Positions 44,273-54,786 of a DNA stretch of 64,000 nucleotides are shown piece by piece (positions within the stretch are counted from its first letter, which is position 1; each line of letters starts with the position of its first letter). The position numbers and the translations under genes are program-made. The notes under the pieces were generated by a model. That model ran no database searches. It saw only the letters and a program-made list of their open reading frames with translations, and was not told where the DNA came from. This DNA comes from Pilasporangium apinafurcum (taxonomy: Eukaryota; Oomycota; Peronosporomycetes; Pythiales; Pythiaceae), in contig BCKE01000002.1 in the NCBI GenBank assembly GCA_001600495.1, positions 171,398 through 235,397 on the forward strand, given 5' to 3'.

Positions 44273-44579
44273 CGTAGAGCGAGTGTCTCTGTCTGCCGAA
44301 AGAGTGCGCGTCTTTTGATCCCATGTGACGTAAACAGCTTGGTTGAAAGGCGGGTATCTCGAAAGGGCACAAAGGAAGGATATTTTACCTTTAACGCAGT
44401 ATTTATAAATTTAATTGTTTGAATAGAGTTTAAAACATTCTTACAATGAATTTTTGATTCTATTAGCTTCCTCTATTAATTAGTTTTATCTCCATTATTA
44501 CACATATTATTTTATAGAATAAATCAAGCACTTCAAGAATCCTGATCAAAAGTGATCTCATAATATATTCTCCATGCAA
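44273..44579. other. Intergenic upstream of SPEF2-like gene
   Basis: AT-rich DNA holding the SPEF2 promoter on the minus strand. No other feature seen. Confidence 0.35.
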
Positions 44580-45092
44580 CTGACAACAAGTCAAGATTGT
44601 CCGGATTGATGAAAGTGGAACGTAGAGAGGAGATCTCAAGGATTGTGGTTACCGTTGTTCGTTGGTCGATCGTCTCTAGTCTCAGTTATTTCAAGAGAAA
44701 TCCAAGCGCACGTGCTTCGGTTAAGGAAAACGATCTATTGAGTTTACTAACGAATGAAAGCGATGATGTCAGACATGCATCACAAAGACTCTAACTGGTT
44801 ATCTGACAACTATCACAAAGTCCTTCTTCCATCCTTTCAGGCATCTAACATGACATCTAAGAAAAAAAAAAGGATTTCAAGCAAACCACCAAGAGTAATA
44901 CTCACGTAGTCTCACAACAAGTTCAAAATACTACTGAAGTACAAGACAGAAAAGATGCCTATTCTGCAGTCATCTAGTCTTAGCTACCGTTTGCTAATCA
45001 AGTCGGGACCCAAACAACAAAGCAGAAGATCTTCTCTGGGGGGGTACCGGTATTAATATCGATTTGTAACGTATATGATCTCTTGAGATGAG
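44580..45092 (+). mobile_element. IS607-like element remnant D
   Basis: A plus-strand remnant. It starts with a short tnpA piece (REEISRIVVTV, matching the resolvase segment of remnant C). It then jumps to the TnpB centre: AMMSDMHHKDSNWLSDNYHKVLLPSFQASNM, then SHNKFKILLKYK. From there it joins the 3' tail at the same place as remnant A2, and ends near ATGATCTCTTGAG (45077-45089). Stops interrupt the frame. Hairpins lie at 44947-44966 and 45025-45036. Confidence 0.68.
44940..45092 (+). ncRNA. Candidate omega/fRNA-like 3' end, remnant D
   Basis: The 3' block on the plus strand. The first stem is CAGAA/TTCTG with a 10-nt loop, and the second is AGAA/TTCT. The stems differ in sequence from remnants B and C but can still pair. 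No expression evidence. Confidence 0.33.
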
Positions 45093-45713
45093 GTGGAAGT
45101 TTACGTTTTTTTCATACAAGAGCATGATGTTTTTTCCCAATTGTAATTTACGCAGACTGGGTACTCTTTCACAAAGATCAACCCTAATCATGGTTGTTAC
45201 CTGATAAATAGTCATTACGTACATCCACACATGAGGGTTTATTTTATAAAAGTTGGTGATATTTTATCATTTATTATCAAATTAAGGTATATTCTTTCAA
45301 AAAAGATGTGTAGAGTGCTCTTTTTCCAACCGTGTTTTGGCATGAACGGTACCCAGTCACTCTCTTCGCCTGTACGCCTCGTTTATTTCTCTGGTGATGA
45401 TTTCTGGAGAAAGAGTGCATTTATTTTACGCCATTGGGGTCAGATTCCTTTTGTTCTATTCTGCAGTCAACAAGGGGTGTGACGTGAGAAAATAAATAAA
45501 TAAAATAACAACAACGGCGAGAAGCAAAGACACTCACGCAACCACCCACCTCTCCCCTCGTCGCAGTGGAGATTACGCTGAAGAGAAACTACGAAAACTA
45601 CAGGACGGGGAGAGGCCGCCCTACATATGCTGAAGACAGAACCTCAAACGCCAAGGAAGAGAGTGACCACGTTCCGTTCATTGCTGAAGAGGTCATTTTG
45701 AAAAAAAAGAACT
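45093..45713. other. Intergenic
   Basis: Non-coding DNA between remnant D and the acidic-protein gene. Purine-rich and AT-rich tracts occur, with AATAAATAAATAAAAT at about 45490. Probably the promoter of the next gene. Confidence 0.35.
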
Positions 45714-46385
45714 ATGTCTCCTGTTGAACGTTTGCAGAAGGATAAGATGATGAAGAAAGCGGCGTCATATGTGAGTGAACCCGAGGACGACGAAGAAGAA
45801 GTCGACGAAACGTTCCTGGCATTACAGAAATTATTACGGTCAATGAATAATACACGCAGCAACCAGGTCACACCCATGCCTGTGAACTTGGCCGGTGTCC
45901 AGGCACCTGGTGCACTCCAACAGCAACGTATGTCACAAGAAGAATTGCTTGAGTCGCGCCGACGCGAACGCGAGCAGTTCCGCCATTTCTTACTGTCGAA
46001 AGGAAATAGTAGTCGTCGACGCTGTCCTGCGTACAACTCTTCTTATGAGGAAGACGACGACGATGATACTCCCACAGAATCTGTGGAAAGCACGATCTCG
46101 AACCGGTTTATTAACGGTTCATTTTCGCGCTTGAACGTGCATGTGATCTCGCGCAATCGCTGGGCAACAGAAGAAGTAGAACGATTACCGATCATTTTGC
46201 TTCCGAAGAACGCTAAATATACATCTCCGGCCGAGAACCCGAAGGTTAACGTGACTCTTACCGACGAACACATGACTCTCAAGGAAAGCATTGAAGTCAA
46301 TGAAGAAGAGCATGCCCATTATCTGACCCCACCACGAGCCACATGGCACATGCAAAGTGTGAACTTGGAAGGGCTGCGTTGCTAA
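45714..46385 (+). CDS. Unknown acidic/basic low-complexity protein, 223 aa
   Basis: A single open exon with an ATG in good context. No domain was recognised. The N-terminus is amphipathic and basic, followed by an acidic cluster (EPEDDEEEVDETF), a Glu/Arg-rich helix (MSQEELLESRRREREQF) and a second acidic stretch (YEEDDDDDTPTES). A C-terminal 90-residue part lacks low complexity (RWATEEVERLPIILLP...TWHMQSVNLEGL). It is likely a lineage-restricted protein. It converges on the carrier gene 400 bp away. The length and codon pattern argue for a real gene, but this is unproven. Confidence 0.6.
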   Translation: MSPVERLQKDKMMKKAASYVSEPEDDEEEVDETFLALQKLLRSMNNTRSNQVTPMPVNLAGVQAPGALQQQRMSQEELLESRRREREQFRHFLLSKGNSSRRRCPAYNSSYEEDDDDDTPTESVESTISNRFINGSFSRLNVHVISRNRWATEEVERLPIILLPKNAKYTSPAENPKVNVTLTDEHMTLKESIEVNEEEHAHYLTPPRATWHMQSVNLEGLRC

Positions 46386-46785
46386 ACGACACGCTAAAAG
46401 AAGAAAAAACTGTGCTCTTTGTGGACCTTCAACTGGGATGCTTGTTGAACTGGCAACAAACTGTGCAGATTGTATTCTGTGGTGGCTGAATTTGTCGTTT
46501 GAAATATGATGTTTGTACGTCACAAACGCGTCGATGAAGCAAATTGGCAAAGTGATCTGGATGATAATGGCAGGAGATGGAGCAGTAACGGCGATGAAGA
46601 CGATATTTCGTGTTTTACTTATTAGACCTAACGTAACATGTATATTTATTGAAAAAAATTGCTCGCTCTTGTTGATTATTGCATGTTGAATTGCTCGCAA
46701 ATTGCGAAATGAAAGGTCTCATTGTTATATCTACATGGAATTAGCTTCCAAAAAAATATATATATACACATCACATCAATTTCTT
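46386..46785. other. Convergent 3' region
   Basis: Non-coding DNA between the stops of two convergent genes. It contains a TATATATAC tract at about 46758. Nothing else recognised. Confidence 0.35.
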
Positions 46786-48092
46786 TTACCACTCCCCAGC
46801 CAGAGATGCTCGGTACTTTTCGTATGTGACGAAGAAGATCACACACCACGGTGCTTTTCGCATCCAATTCGGAATGAATCCTTTGTAAAATGCCTGTATG
46901 CCCTCCTCCTGGATGGTCTTCTTGGCGCAGTCGACCATGCCTGTGTATAACGACCCCTTCCCGTGTGCATCGGTTGGTTGGCTCATGAGTCGAGTCTTTA
47001 TCACATCGATTCTATTATTACAGCAGCAGACCATACACCATCTACCATGAGCCATGACCAGCAAAAGCATTGAAAGATATACAAGCAACACATACGGATT
47101 CGATGCTACAGCACCAGCGAAACCAGCCACACAACTCGCTCCCGTATGTGCAAACACGCCATCGGAACACAAACCCGACGAAATCAGCAATTCCTTACTG
47201 TCATATTTTGCATCAATGAGTATTTCTGAACGATGTAGAAGTAAATCTTACAACTGTGCATACCTGTGATCGTAAGTGCCCAATTCTGCAGCATTCACAA
47301 TGAAACCTCGTTGAACATTCGGAGGCATACCCTGCATTCATGAGAGCAACAATAATGCGTGAGTAGACGCCACTACAATAGGAGAATAATGCACAATGGC
47401 ACATCTACGTACCCGTAAAAAACCGTGGTAGCCTTCACGCCGCCAAATTTTTGTGAATGCATCACCAACGCCACGATACAATGTACCAGCACGATCTGCC
47501 TGCATGCGCACCTTGATGACATCCACTCTGCACAAGCAACAAGCACGATACACCAAGAAACAGCGAAAGCCGCAATCAGCAACCTACCAAGACAAACCAG
47601 CAAGTGACAAACTAACATTTCAACTACTTACGGATTCGCAATACTGATCCCAATCGCACCAGCAAATCCACCAGCAAGGAATCTGTTCAGAAATGGCACC
47701 TCTCGCGCATTTTCAGCATTGGCACCAAAGATATCGCGCAGTGGCTCGTACAACACCATCGTGCAGCTCGTGTACGCCACTTGACGGACCAATGCTGGCG
47801 TCGCTCCCTTCCAAAGCCCACCCATGCCTTCCTCACTCACAATCTTCCGCGCTGCGTCGACCATGCCATTGTACTGTACATTCGATTGACCGACCACACT
47901 ACCGGTGGCTGTCATCGTTAATGGCACGGCCACGGCTCGTTGGGCCTGCAATCGAACTTTGGTGCAATCGATCGGTAATGTACAAATCTCTGCAGTGCCT
48001 GAGGCCAAACCGCCGGCAAAGAACCTTGCCCACTGACTTTCTAGTGCCATGCTCAAGTGTGTCGCCTCTTGTGTCTCGGTCTTGCTGGCCAT
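46786..48092 (-). CDS. Mitochondrial carrier (uncoupling-protein/dicarboxylate subfamily)
   Basis: Five exons on the minus strand (48092-47632, 47527-47413, 47331-47264, 47197-47096, 47011-46786) encode 323 residues. Three carrier repeats each carry the signature Px[D/E]xx[K/R]: LPIDCTKVRLQ, PVDVIKVRMQ and PIDVIKTRLM. The second and third motifs each start exactly at an intron (phase 2, inside the Pro codon). Repeat ends read GLWKGATPALVRQ, GFLRGMPPN and AFYKGFIPNWMRKAPW. The last is typical of uncoupling proteins and the related dicarboxylate/oxoglutarate carriers of the inner membrane. The transported substrate cannot be fixed from sequence alone. Confidence 0.9.
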
Positions 48093-49266
48093 GGATTATC
48101 CTTGTATCCTCTTTCTTCTTTTTCTAAGTGTGTGTGAGAGAGACTTGCGGTTGATTAGTCTTGATGGAGCTCTCCGTGGTGGTTATAGCTTTGCGTTATG
48201 TCTCAACTTGTCACGGTTGAGATTGGTAGCTGCTGGGAGGCTGTTGGATTCGGTAGGTGGTTGCCTGCGTTAATATTGTCGAGTGGTGCTTGGGCACTCT
48301 CACTTGAATCTGGTAGCCCAACAGACGGTGACGTATATTTTTGGCGCTGTGATTGCGTTCCAGGTAGAGCAGCCATGTACGATGGTGACTGATTGCTTCC
48401 CTTCATGAGTCGTGAGATACTCTTGTATGCCTGGGACCCTTCACTTCAACCCAGTATACAAAATCCAAGAGCAGGCTATTAGTACGCGAGGGAGAAAAGC
48501 AACACTTGAATTCCTCAAGATTCGTGCACATAGCCATGTGTCACTGCTGTGAATCCCACTCTATTGTCTTGGTCGGTCCTTAAGTTGGCCACAATCAATA
48601 GAGTATCTGAATAGCCAACACCGGTCCGCCAGATATAGCATCGATGGAATCGACCGCCAGACTAAACATTCAGAAAATATCGACTTCTGCGTCGGTCGAC
48701 ACGCTAGGAGTATTTTAAGCGCCTTCCACCCCACTGAAGCACTATGATGATAATGGCTGCTATGGAAATGCTGCGTGATTGGAAGGCTACCATGATTGGC
48801 TACAAGTGTTCTATCCGGAGATCATTCATCACGGCAGCTGGTTTCCGTGCATTTCATGATAGTAAATCCAGACAAATAGCAAAACTAGAGTTCTCATGAT
48901 TGATTACGGAGTAAGAATGCGAGACAAGTGAATTGCTGCTTCTCTTCGTCGTGGGAATGCGTGCATGTTGAGAAGCACCAGTTCATGACAGGACAAGCAG
49001 TTTCAACCGCTTTTTCACTAATATATGTGTCACATCAATATTTTGCCTAAAATGGTGTACACCACTAGAATCTGGGTGCCTAAATTAAGGAGAAACTGGA
49101 TCTTTGAGTCGCACGGTGTTTTAAACAAGTTTAGACAGTGGGTATTTTTGTGAGTCAGTCCGGTGAATTGCGTGTGCGTTCGTTCGTTTATAGGAGCAGA
49201 GAGAATCGGAGAGAAGGAGCGGCAAGCCCTGCGACGACGACAGAGGAAAAGAAGGAGCTTGACAGC
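48093..49266. other. Divergent intergenic region, 1.2 kb
   Basis: This region separates the carrier (minus) from the first papain-like gene (plus). No coding frame with recognisable homology; it presumably holds both promoters. Confidence 0.4.
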
Positions 49267-50864
49267 ATGCGTCCAACCACTGCAATAGCGATGGTAGCCT
49301 ACCTCATTGGCTCTACGATGGCATCAGAGATGACATCTACGACGCGAAAATTAGGAACGTTCGTGAGTTGTCCACCTGATCAGGCGTCGTGTCTCTGGAC
49401 TGGCCATAACGGTGAGGAAGTTGAATCCCATGTACTCCGGAAACTGCTCTTTGACCTCCACGCGGTGCATCCACGCGATGCCGATGCGTACCAACGTAAT
49501 TTGGAAGACCATATGGCTTATATTGAAGGTGAGTTGAACATAGTTGTTTTTGTTTTTATGAAATTCCTCTCGGTGTGGTTTCGATGCTAATTTGACTTAA
49601 TGATATGTAATTTTGCTGTGTAGATGTCCAAAAATACGCAGCACAGGTTGGACATACGTTTTCGTATGAAATGGGCGTCACAACGCGCCACATGACGGAG
49701 TCGGGCAAGCGTAGCAAGCTGCCTCAAGTCCTGGTGGAACAAGAAGTCCGTGCGGCCAAGAGCCGACAGGCCCGACGACTAGCTGCTGCTGCTAGTGGAA
49801 GTACGTCTACGTCGACAACAACGACGTCAAGTTCCAGCAGTAGTACGTTCGATTGGTGTACCACTGCAAATCCGGTTGGTTACAGTGTCTGCTCAGCGGT
49901 GAAAAGTCAAGAAAACTGTGGTAGTTGCTGGGCATTTGCCGCTACCGATGCCATTGAAACAGCGGTTGCCATCGCTGCCAATCAGACAGCAGCGGTTGCG
50001 CTGTCACCACAGCAGTTCCTCTCGTGCAGTACTCGTGAGACGGAGCAGACTTTTACGTACTGTTGGGCTTCCGGCGGTGTCGATGGTGCGTCATGGGTGA
50101 GCGCAGAGATCAAATGGAGCTCAACGAATGATGGCTGCAACGGTGGGATGACCCATGGTGCATTCATGGATGCTGCTCAACTCGGGTGGGGTCTGGTGAC
50201 CGAATTGGAGTTGCCTTACGACGACTCCTCGTCTGGGGACGTAGATACTACCTGTGATACTACCTCGACGAACGATACAGCAGCCAGCATTACGGGGTGG
50301 TCGCAGGTTGTAGGCACGGATTGCTCGGTCAGTAGTGACGCGAATGTATTGCTGAAGAATGCGTTGCAAAACCAGCCGATCGCTGTTGCCATTAACTCCG
50401 AGGATCCTTTCAAGGATTACTCAAGCGGGTACTACTCGTGCCCAAACGATGGAGATCTCTCCTCGAAGGATGATGTCAACCACGCACTGTTGCTGGTCGG
50501 TTATGGTACTGACGCGACCCAGGGAGATTACTGGATTCTCAAGAACTCGTATGGCAGCAGCTGGGGCGAATCTGGGTTTATGAAATTGCTTGCGGATAGC
50601 AAAGTTAATTGTGGCCTCAATATCTTCCCCGTGATCCCCACCGGTGCGTCAGCAGGAACTGCCACTGCGACTGTCGATGGTGGTGGTGATAAATTGTTTG
50701 TTGGCCTCAGCCCGAATGCCTGGATCGGGTTTGCTGCAGCCACATCAATCTTTACCATTGTTGCCACAGCCGTAGGCATTATGGTTTCACGGAAAAAAAT
50801 GGCGGCTCTTCGGGAACAGAATTCCGGTGCAATGTATCTCTCGCGGACGCCAAATGCACATTAA
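49267..50864 (+). CDS. Papain-family cysteine protease with C-terminal TM anchor, copy 1
   Basis: Two exons (49267-49528 and 49624-50864, 95-nt intron in phase 1) encode 500 residues. An N-terminal signal peptide (PTTAIAMVAYLIGSTMA) is followed by a propeptide and a Ser/Thr-rich linker. The C1A peptidase domain has the oxyanion Gln and catalytic Cys in SQENCGSCWAFAA (about residue 190), the His in VNHALLLVGYG (about 372) and the Asn in WILKNSYGSSWGE (about 393). All catalytic residues are present. A transmembrane helix (WIGFAAATSIFTIVATAVGIMV) and a short basic tail end the protein, so the protease probably faces the lumen or outside while tethered. A tandem paralogue follows. Confidence 0.92.
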
Positions 50865-51641
50865 AACAATCTCGAATGATTGTATTTCTGTGCTTTTTTT
50901 CTTTTTTCTTTCTTTCTTATCTTCATACAATGTATTCCAAAAGCTGGAAAGTGGACGGCGGTCAGTCTACATGCTTTTGTTTACATTTTTTGTAAAACCA
51001 TAAAAATGCAATAATACTCATAAACAAGTTATATGTAATCGCTACCACAGAAATAGCTGCTTTTGCTTTTGTGTTCCAGTTGATGGATGAAGTAGATCAA
51101 CAGACAAAAAATACAGCGATCTATCCAATCTTCAAGGAAAAGAACACCGTACACGATATACTGGTTTGAAATACTCTTCACGTATTGATAATGATGTCAA
51201 TCACCGGCTTGCTGCCATTACTTGCAGTGCATTCGAATATTTTCTGCCAGAGAGCGCAGAGAGCTCGCGATCTTTCGATCAAGCCAGGCAACCGGCCAGT
51301 TTTCTCTGTCCCATTTGTGTAATGGGTACAACCGTCATGACTTGATAAAGTATGTATAGTACTTATATAAGTCATCTGATAATAGCCTTCTGACATGGTA
51401 TAGTATGAATTAGTATAATTAAACGAAAAATACTTTTGCGGATATGGCAAGACTTAGTACTGGGATTGCTCATCTGCGACCTCGGCATCGATCGTCTGCA
51501 GGCAGAGAAGGACTGTTTATTCTCTTGACCTCGCAATTCGACCATCATCATCTGCTGTGTTACTTATTTCCATCTACATACACATAAGACACTCCCACTG
51601 CCATCCAGCAGTATAATTTGCCCAGCGCAACTTGATCTACT
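50865..51641. other. Intergenic between the papain-like genes
   Basis: 777 bp; pyrimidine-rich just after the copy 1 stop. No gene seen. Confidence 0.4.
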
Positions 51642-53307
51642 ATGTTTAGATTGATGCCAAGGCGGACGGTGATGATCGACATGTCGCATCTACGAAGGTG
51701 GTGCATCACCTGCTGGTGCTTCTTTCTGTGCGTACTGCTCAGTCTCGACCAAGATATCATGGCAACAGCGAGCAAAGCGGTGCCGTCATTTGGGACGCTC
51801 GTTGAATGTGCAGCGGATGGGCGGTGTCTCTGGACCGACCGCAATGGCGATTGCGTGCCGGCGGAGGTGATGATGGAACAATTGTTGGCAGCAGAAGGAT
51901 TGATGCCTAAATACAACGAAGATGCGCGCCGCACATTGGAAGACCATGTGATGTATCTTGAAGGTAAGTGATCGCAGACACCGAGGTGTTGATGAGCGAT
52001 GTTGCTATGCAATGGGTGCTTTTTTTTATTGACTTATGGATGACATTGTTGTATTAATAGATATGTACACTCTTGCGAGAGCAAAAGGTATGCAATTCCC
52101 TTACACTGTGGGCGTAAACGAGCGGCATTTATACCACAAGGGCACGTACCGGAAAATCTCTGCACGTGATTTTGTCAACCAAGAAGTGCAGGCAAATGAT
52201 CGCCGCCAACGAAGAAGACGAAGATTGGCTGCATTGGCAGTAACAAATAATACCAGTACAAGCAGCAGTAGTAGTAACAGTGCTTCCAATGAGGTGATTC
52301 GAGATCTTCCTGCTTCACTCAACTGGTGTACGACTGACAATCCCCAGAATCGAAGCATCTGTACGCCAGTAAAAAGCCAAGAAAATTGTGGCAGCTGCTG
52401 GGCATTTGCTGCGGCCGACGCTATTGAGACTGCAGTCGCCATTAATTCGGAGGCTGAACCACAGACACTCTCCCCGCAGCAGTTCTTGGAGTGCAGTACG
52501 CGCGAAATGACGGCACCTTTCCGGTACTGTTGGTCGACGTCAGATGGAGTGGACGGTGCGTCATGGTTGTTAAAGGAGATGAAATGGGGCTCTCAGAATA
52601 ATGGCTGCAGCGGAGGTATGACTCACGCCGCCTTCCAAGACGCCGCGCAACTGTCAATGGGTCTATTAAGTATGCTGGACCTGCCTTATTCGGATGACGA
52701 AGTGAGTGAAGTCAACTATAATGATTCATGTGTCGTGTCGGCAGATCAAACCGCAGCGACGATCTCAGATTGGGAGCAGGCCATTGGGGAATCCTGCGCA
52801 TATAGCAGTGATCCAACCGAGTTGCTCAAGGTCGCATTACAGCAACAACCCATCGCTGTTGCGATTAACTCGGGTAGTACTTTTAACGACTACAAGAGCG
52901 GGATCTATCAATGTCCCGATGATGGCGATTTTCCCGATAGTGCTGAAATTAACCACGCATTGTTGCTGGTCGGGTATGGCTCAACAGCTGACGGCGTGGA
53001 CTATTGGATTTTGAAAAATTCCTATAGCACAAATTGGGGTGAAAACGGATTTTTAAAACTGGAACAAGATTCCAAGATCAACTGTGGCGTGAATGTGTTT
53101 CCAGTCATTCCTTTGGGAGCAAAGGCAGGCGCATCGAATACTCAGCTAGATAACGGCGGCGCTAAAGTGTTTGTGGGGCTTTCCTTCACGGCATGGATTG
53201 CCATGGCGATCGTGGTGACGATAGCGACCACAGTCCTAACAACAGTGGGCGTGGTTATCTCGTATCGAAGACGTCGGTCGCTGTTGCTACGATCTGAGTG
53301 GGTGTAG
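51642..53307 (+). CDS. Papain-family cysteine protease with C-terminal TM anchor, copy 2
   Basis: Two exons (51642-51963 and 52061-53307) encode 522 residues. The single intron is in the same place and phase as in copy 1 (after the YLEG/YIEG motif), so this is a tandem duplicate. A hydrophobic signal segment (WCITCWCFFLCVLLSL) lies about 25 residues in. Catalytic motifs: SQENCGSCWAFAA (Cys about 219), INHALLLVGYG (His about 405) and WILKNSYSTNWGE (Asn about 425). A C-terminal transmembrane helix (WIAMAIVVTIATTVLTTVGVVI) is followed by RRRRS. The two copies differ mostly in the propeptide, linker and tail. Confidence 0.92.
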
Positions 53308-53851
53308 AAGAGCATCATACTCTCTGTTGATTACAAATATCCTTTCACTTTGCGGCAGTAGCTGCCGCTTGCGGAATGACTAGTGCTTGACCTCCAGCGC
53401 ATCAATAATCTACGCGATAATCTTTAGACCAGTGCATGGTCGATCCATCGTTACACATACGCGCGAGTATGGAAACCCAGGCATTTCATAGAGACAAGGT
53501 AAAAAATTTTGCGGATAGCGACAAACTAATGAACTCCAACGTACCAATTATATGCAATAATAAAGTAAAATTAATTTTCTCGGGGTTACGTTTCAAGCAA
53601 ATCTCGCTGGGTCAATCATGATCGCACATGCAAACGAAGCAGCTGGCTACTGTTGCACAAAATACCAACTGATGAAAACCACGTGCTGACCCAATCATTG
53701 TGACCGCCATCCCAGGAGCAACTTATAACTACAACAACTGCTAATCAATGCAAATCCCGCATGATCCCTAACAAAATTCTCCATGTGATTCATTCACAAA
53801 TCTTCCGCCTCCAAGACACACGTAGTCAAGATAAACAAGCTTAGAAGCAAA
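53308..53851. other. Intergenic
   Basis: 543 bp without a recognisable gene. A short plus-strand open frame (53436-53621) has no homology that I can see. Confidence 0.4.
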
Positions 53852-54361
53852 ATGACGTCGCTCAAGGAAGACTCCTCGCTTTATGAAGACAGCAAAGCGC
53901 ATGCTGAGTTCATGGCGAAAGAGGGTGAATTGCTGCTGGCACCGCAGCTTGTGACGGGTACCGTCTCGCAAGTCTTCGATGCCTGGATAGACCATGTCTG
54001 GGTTAAGCCATTTATCGTTGTGATACCAGGGATGGGTCGTGGCCAGGTCGGGAATTTGCGCAATGCGCGTGGTGTCATGGAGTCTATCATTTCCGTTGGT
54101 TTACCCGACAATGCGGACAATAAGATCTCGTCTGTCTGCTATAAAGTGCACGAGTTTGGGCCACTGCCGATCACGGACCACTTGGCGTTTGTATCGTTCG
54201 AGCCGGACGTTTCGTCCATGGAAGAAAACCCTGTGACGATGGTATCGTGGAATATCAAGACCATTCCTGCGTCACCGCGTTTGCAGGTGCTGGTGCCGGA
54301 ATGTCTTCGCGATTTTGCCGAGTATTGCAAGAAAGTCTATGCCCCGATAAGTCGTGTGTAA
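53852..54361 (+). CDS. Small lineage-specific protein, SRPBCC-like, copy 1 (169 aa)
   Basis: A single exon from the ATG at 53852. It shows an ordered pattern of strands and conserved blocks rather than low complexity: VTGTVSQVFDAWIDHVWVKP, GMGRGQVGNLR, ISSVCYKVHEFGPLPITDHLAFVSF and VTMVSWNIKTIPAS. The alternation of short beta strands with a start motif like xGxVxxVFdaWi resembles SRPBCC/START-like polyketide-cyclase folds, but this is only a suggestion. No signal peptide. The next gene is a paralogue. Confidence 0.7.
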   Translation: MTSLKEDSSLYEDSKAHAEFMAKEGELLLAPQLVTGTVSQVFDAWIDHVWVKPFIVVIPGMGRGQVGNLRNARGVMESIISVGLPDNADNKISSVCYKVHEFGPLPITDHLAFVSFEPDVSSMEENPVTMVSWNIKTIPASPRLQVLVPECLRDFAEYCKKVYAPISRV

Positions 54362-54786
54362 GTGTGCGTACATGACATTGCATACAGCTGGAAATGAGGT
54401 CACAACTCTTTACACCATCATTCAGAACAATAGAAATTAAAATCATAAGCAAAATGGGTATTAAGTAACCAAAATAAAGACTCCAATTATTACGTGTTTC
54501 CACCATACGTTCTTGGCACGTGACGAATCAATGAATGGTAGTTTATGACGATAGTCGAATAGCATCTGGTCTTGCAAGATCAGTATCAGGATACTACAGG
54601 ATATGACTGCTGATGAGTATTTAATGCTCTCAATCATGAAGGATGAGGAAGATATGAAACGCAGCCAATTCCATCGCAGTCTAATAGAAGTAATTTAATT
54701 GGACAAAATTACTTTTGATTCTTCCTGATTGGATAGAAATCATATGCTTCTTCACTCAGATATCAATCCATCACTTCGCACCAAGC
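54362..54786. other. Intergenic
   Basis: 425 bp between the two paralogues. No feature recognised. Confidence 0.35.

Noticed and set aside
1-45092. Bacterial contamination as the source of the IS607 pieces
   Set aside because: All five copies are decayed and lie between intron-containing nuclear genes in one contig, so they are resident in the eukaryotic genome unless the assembly is chimeric.
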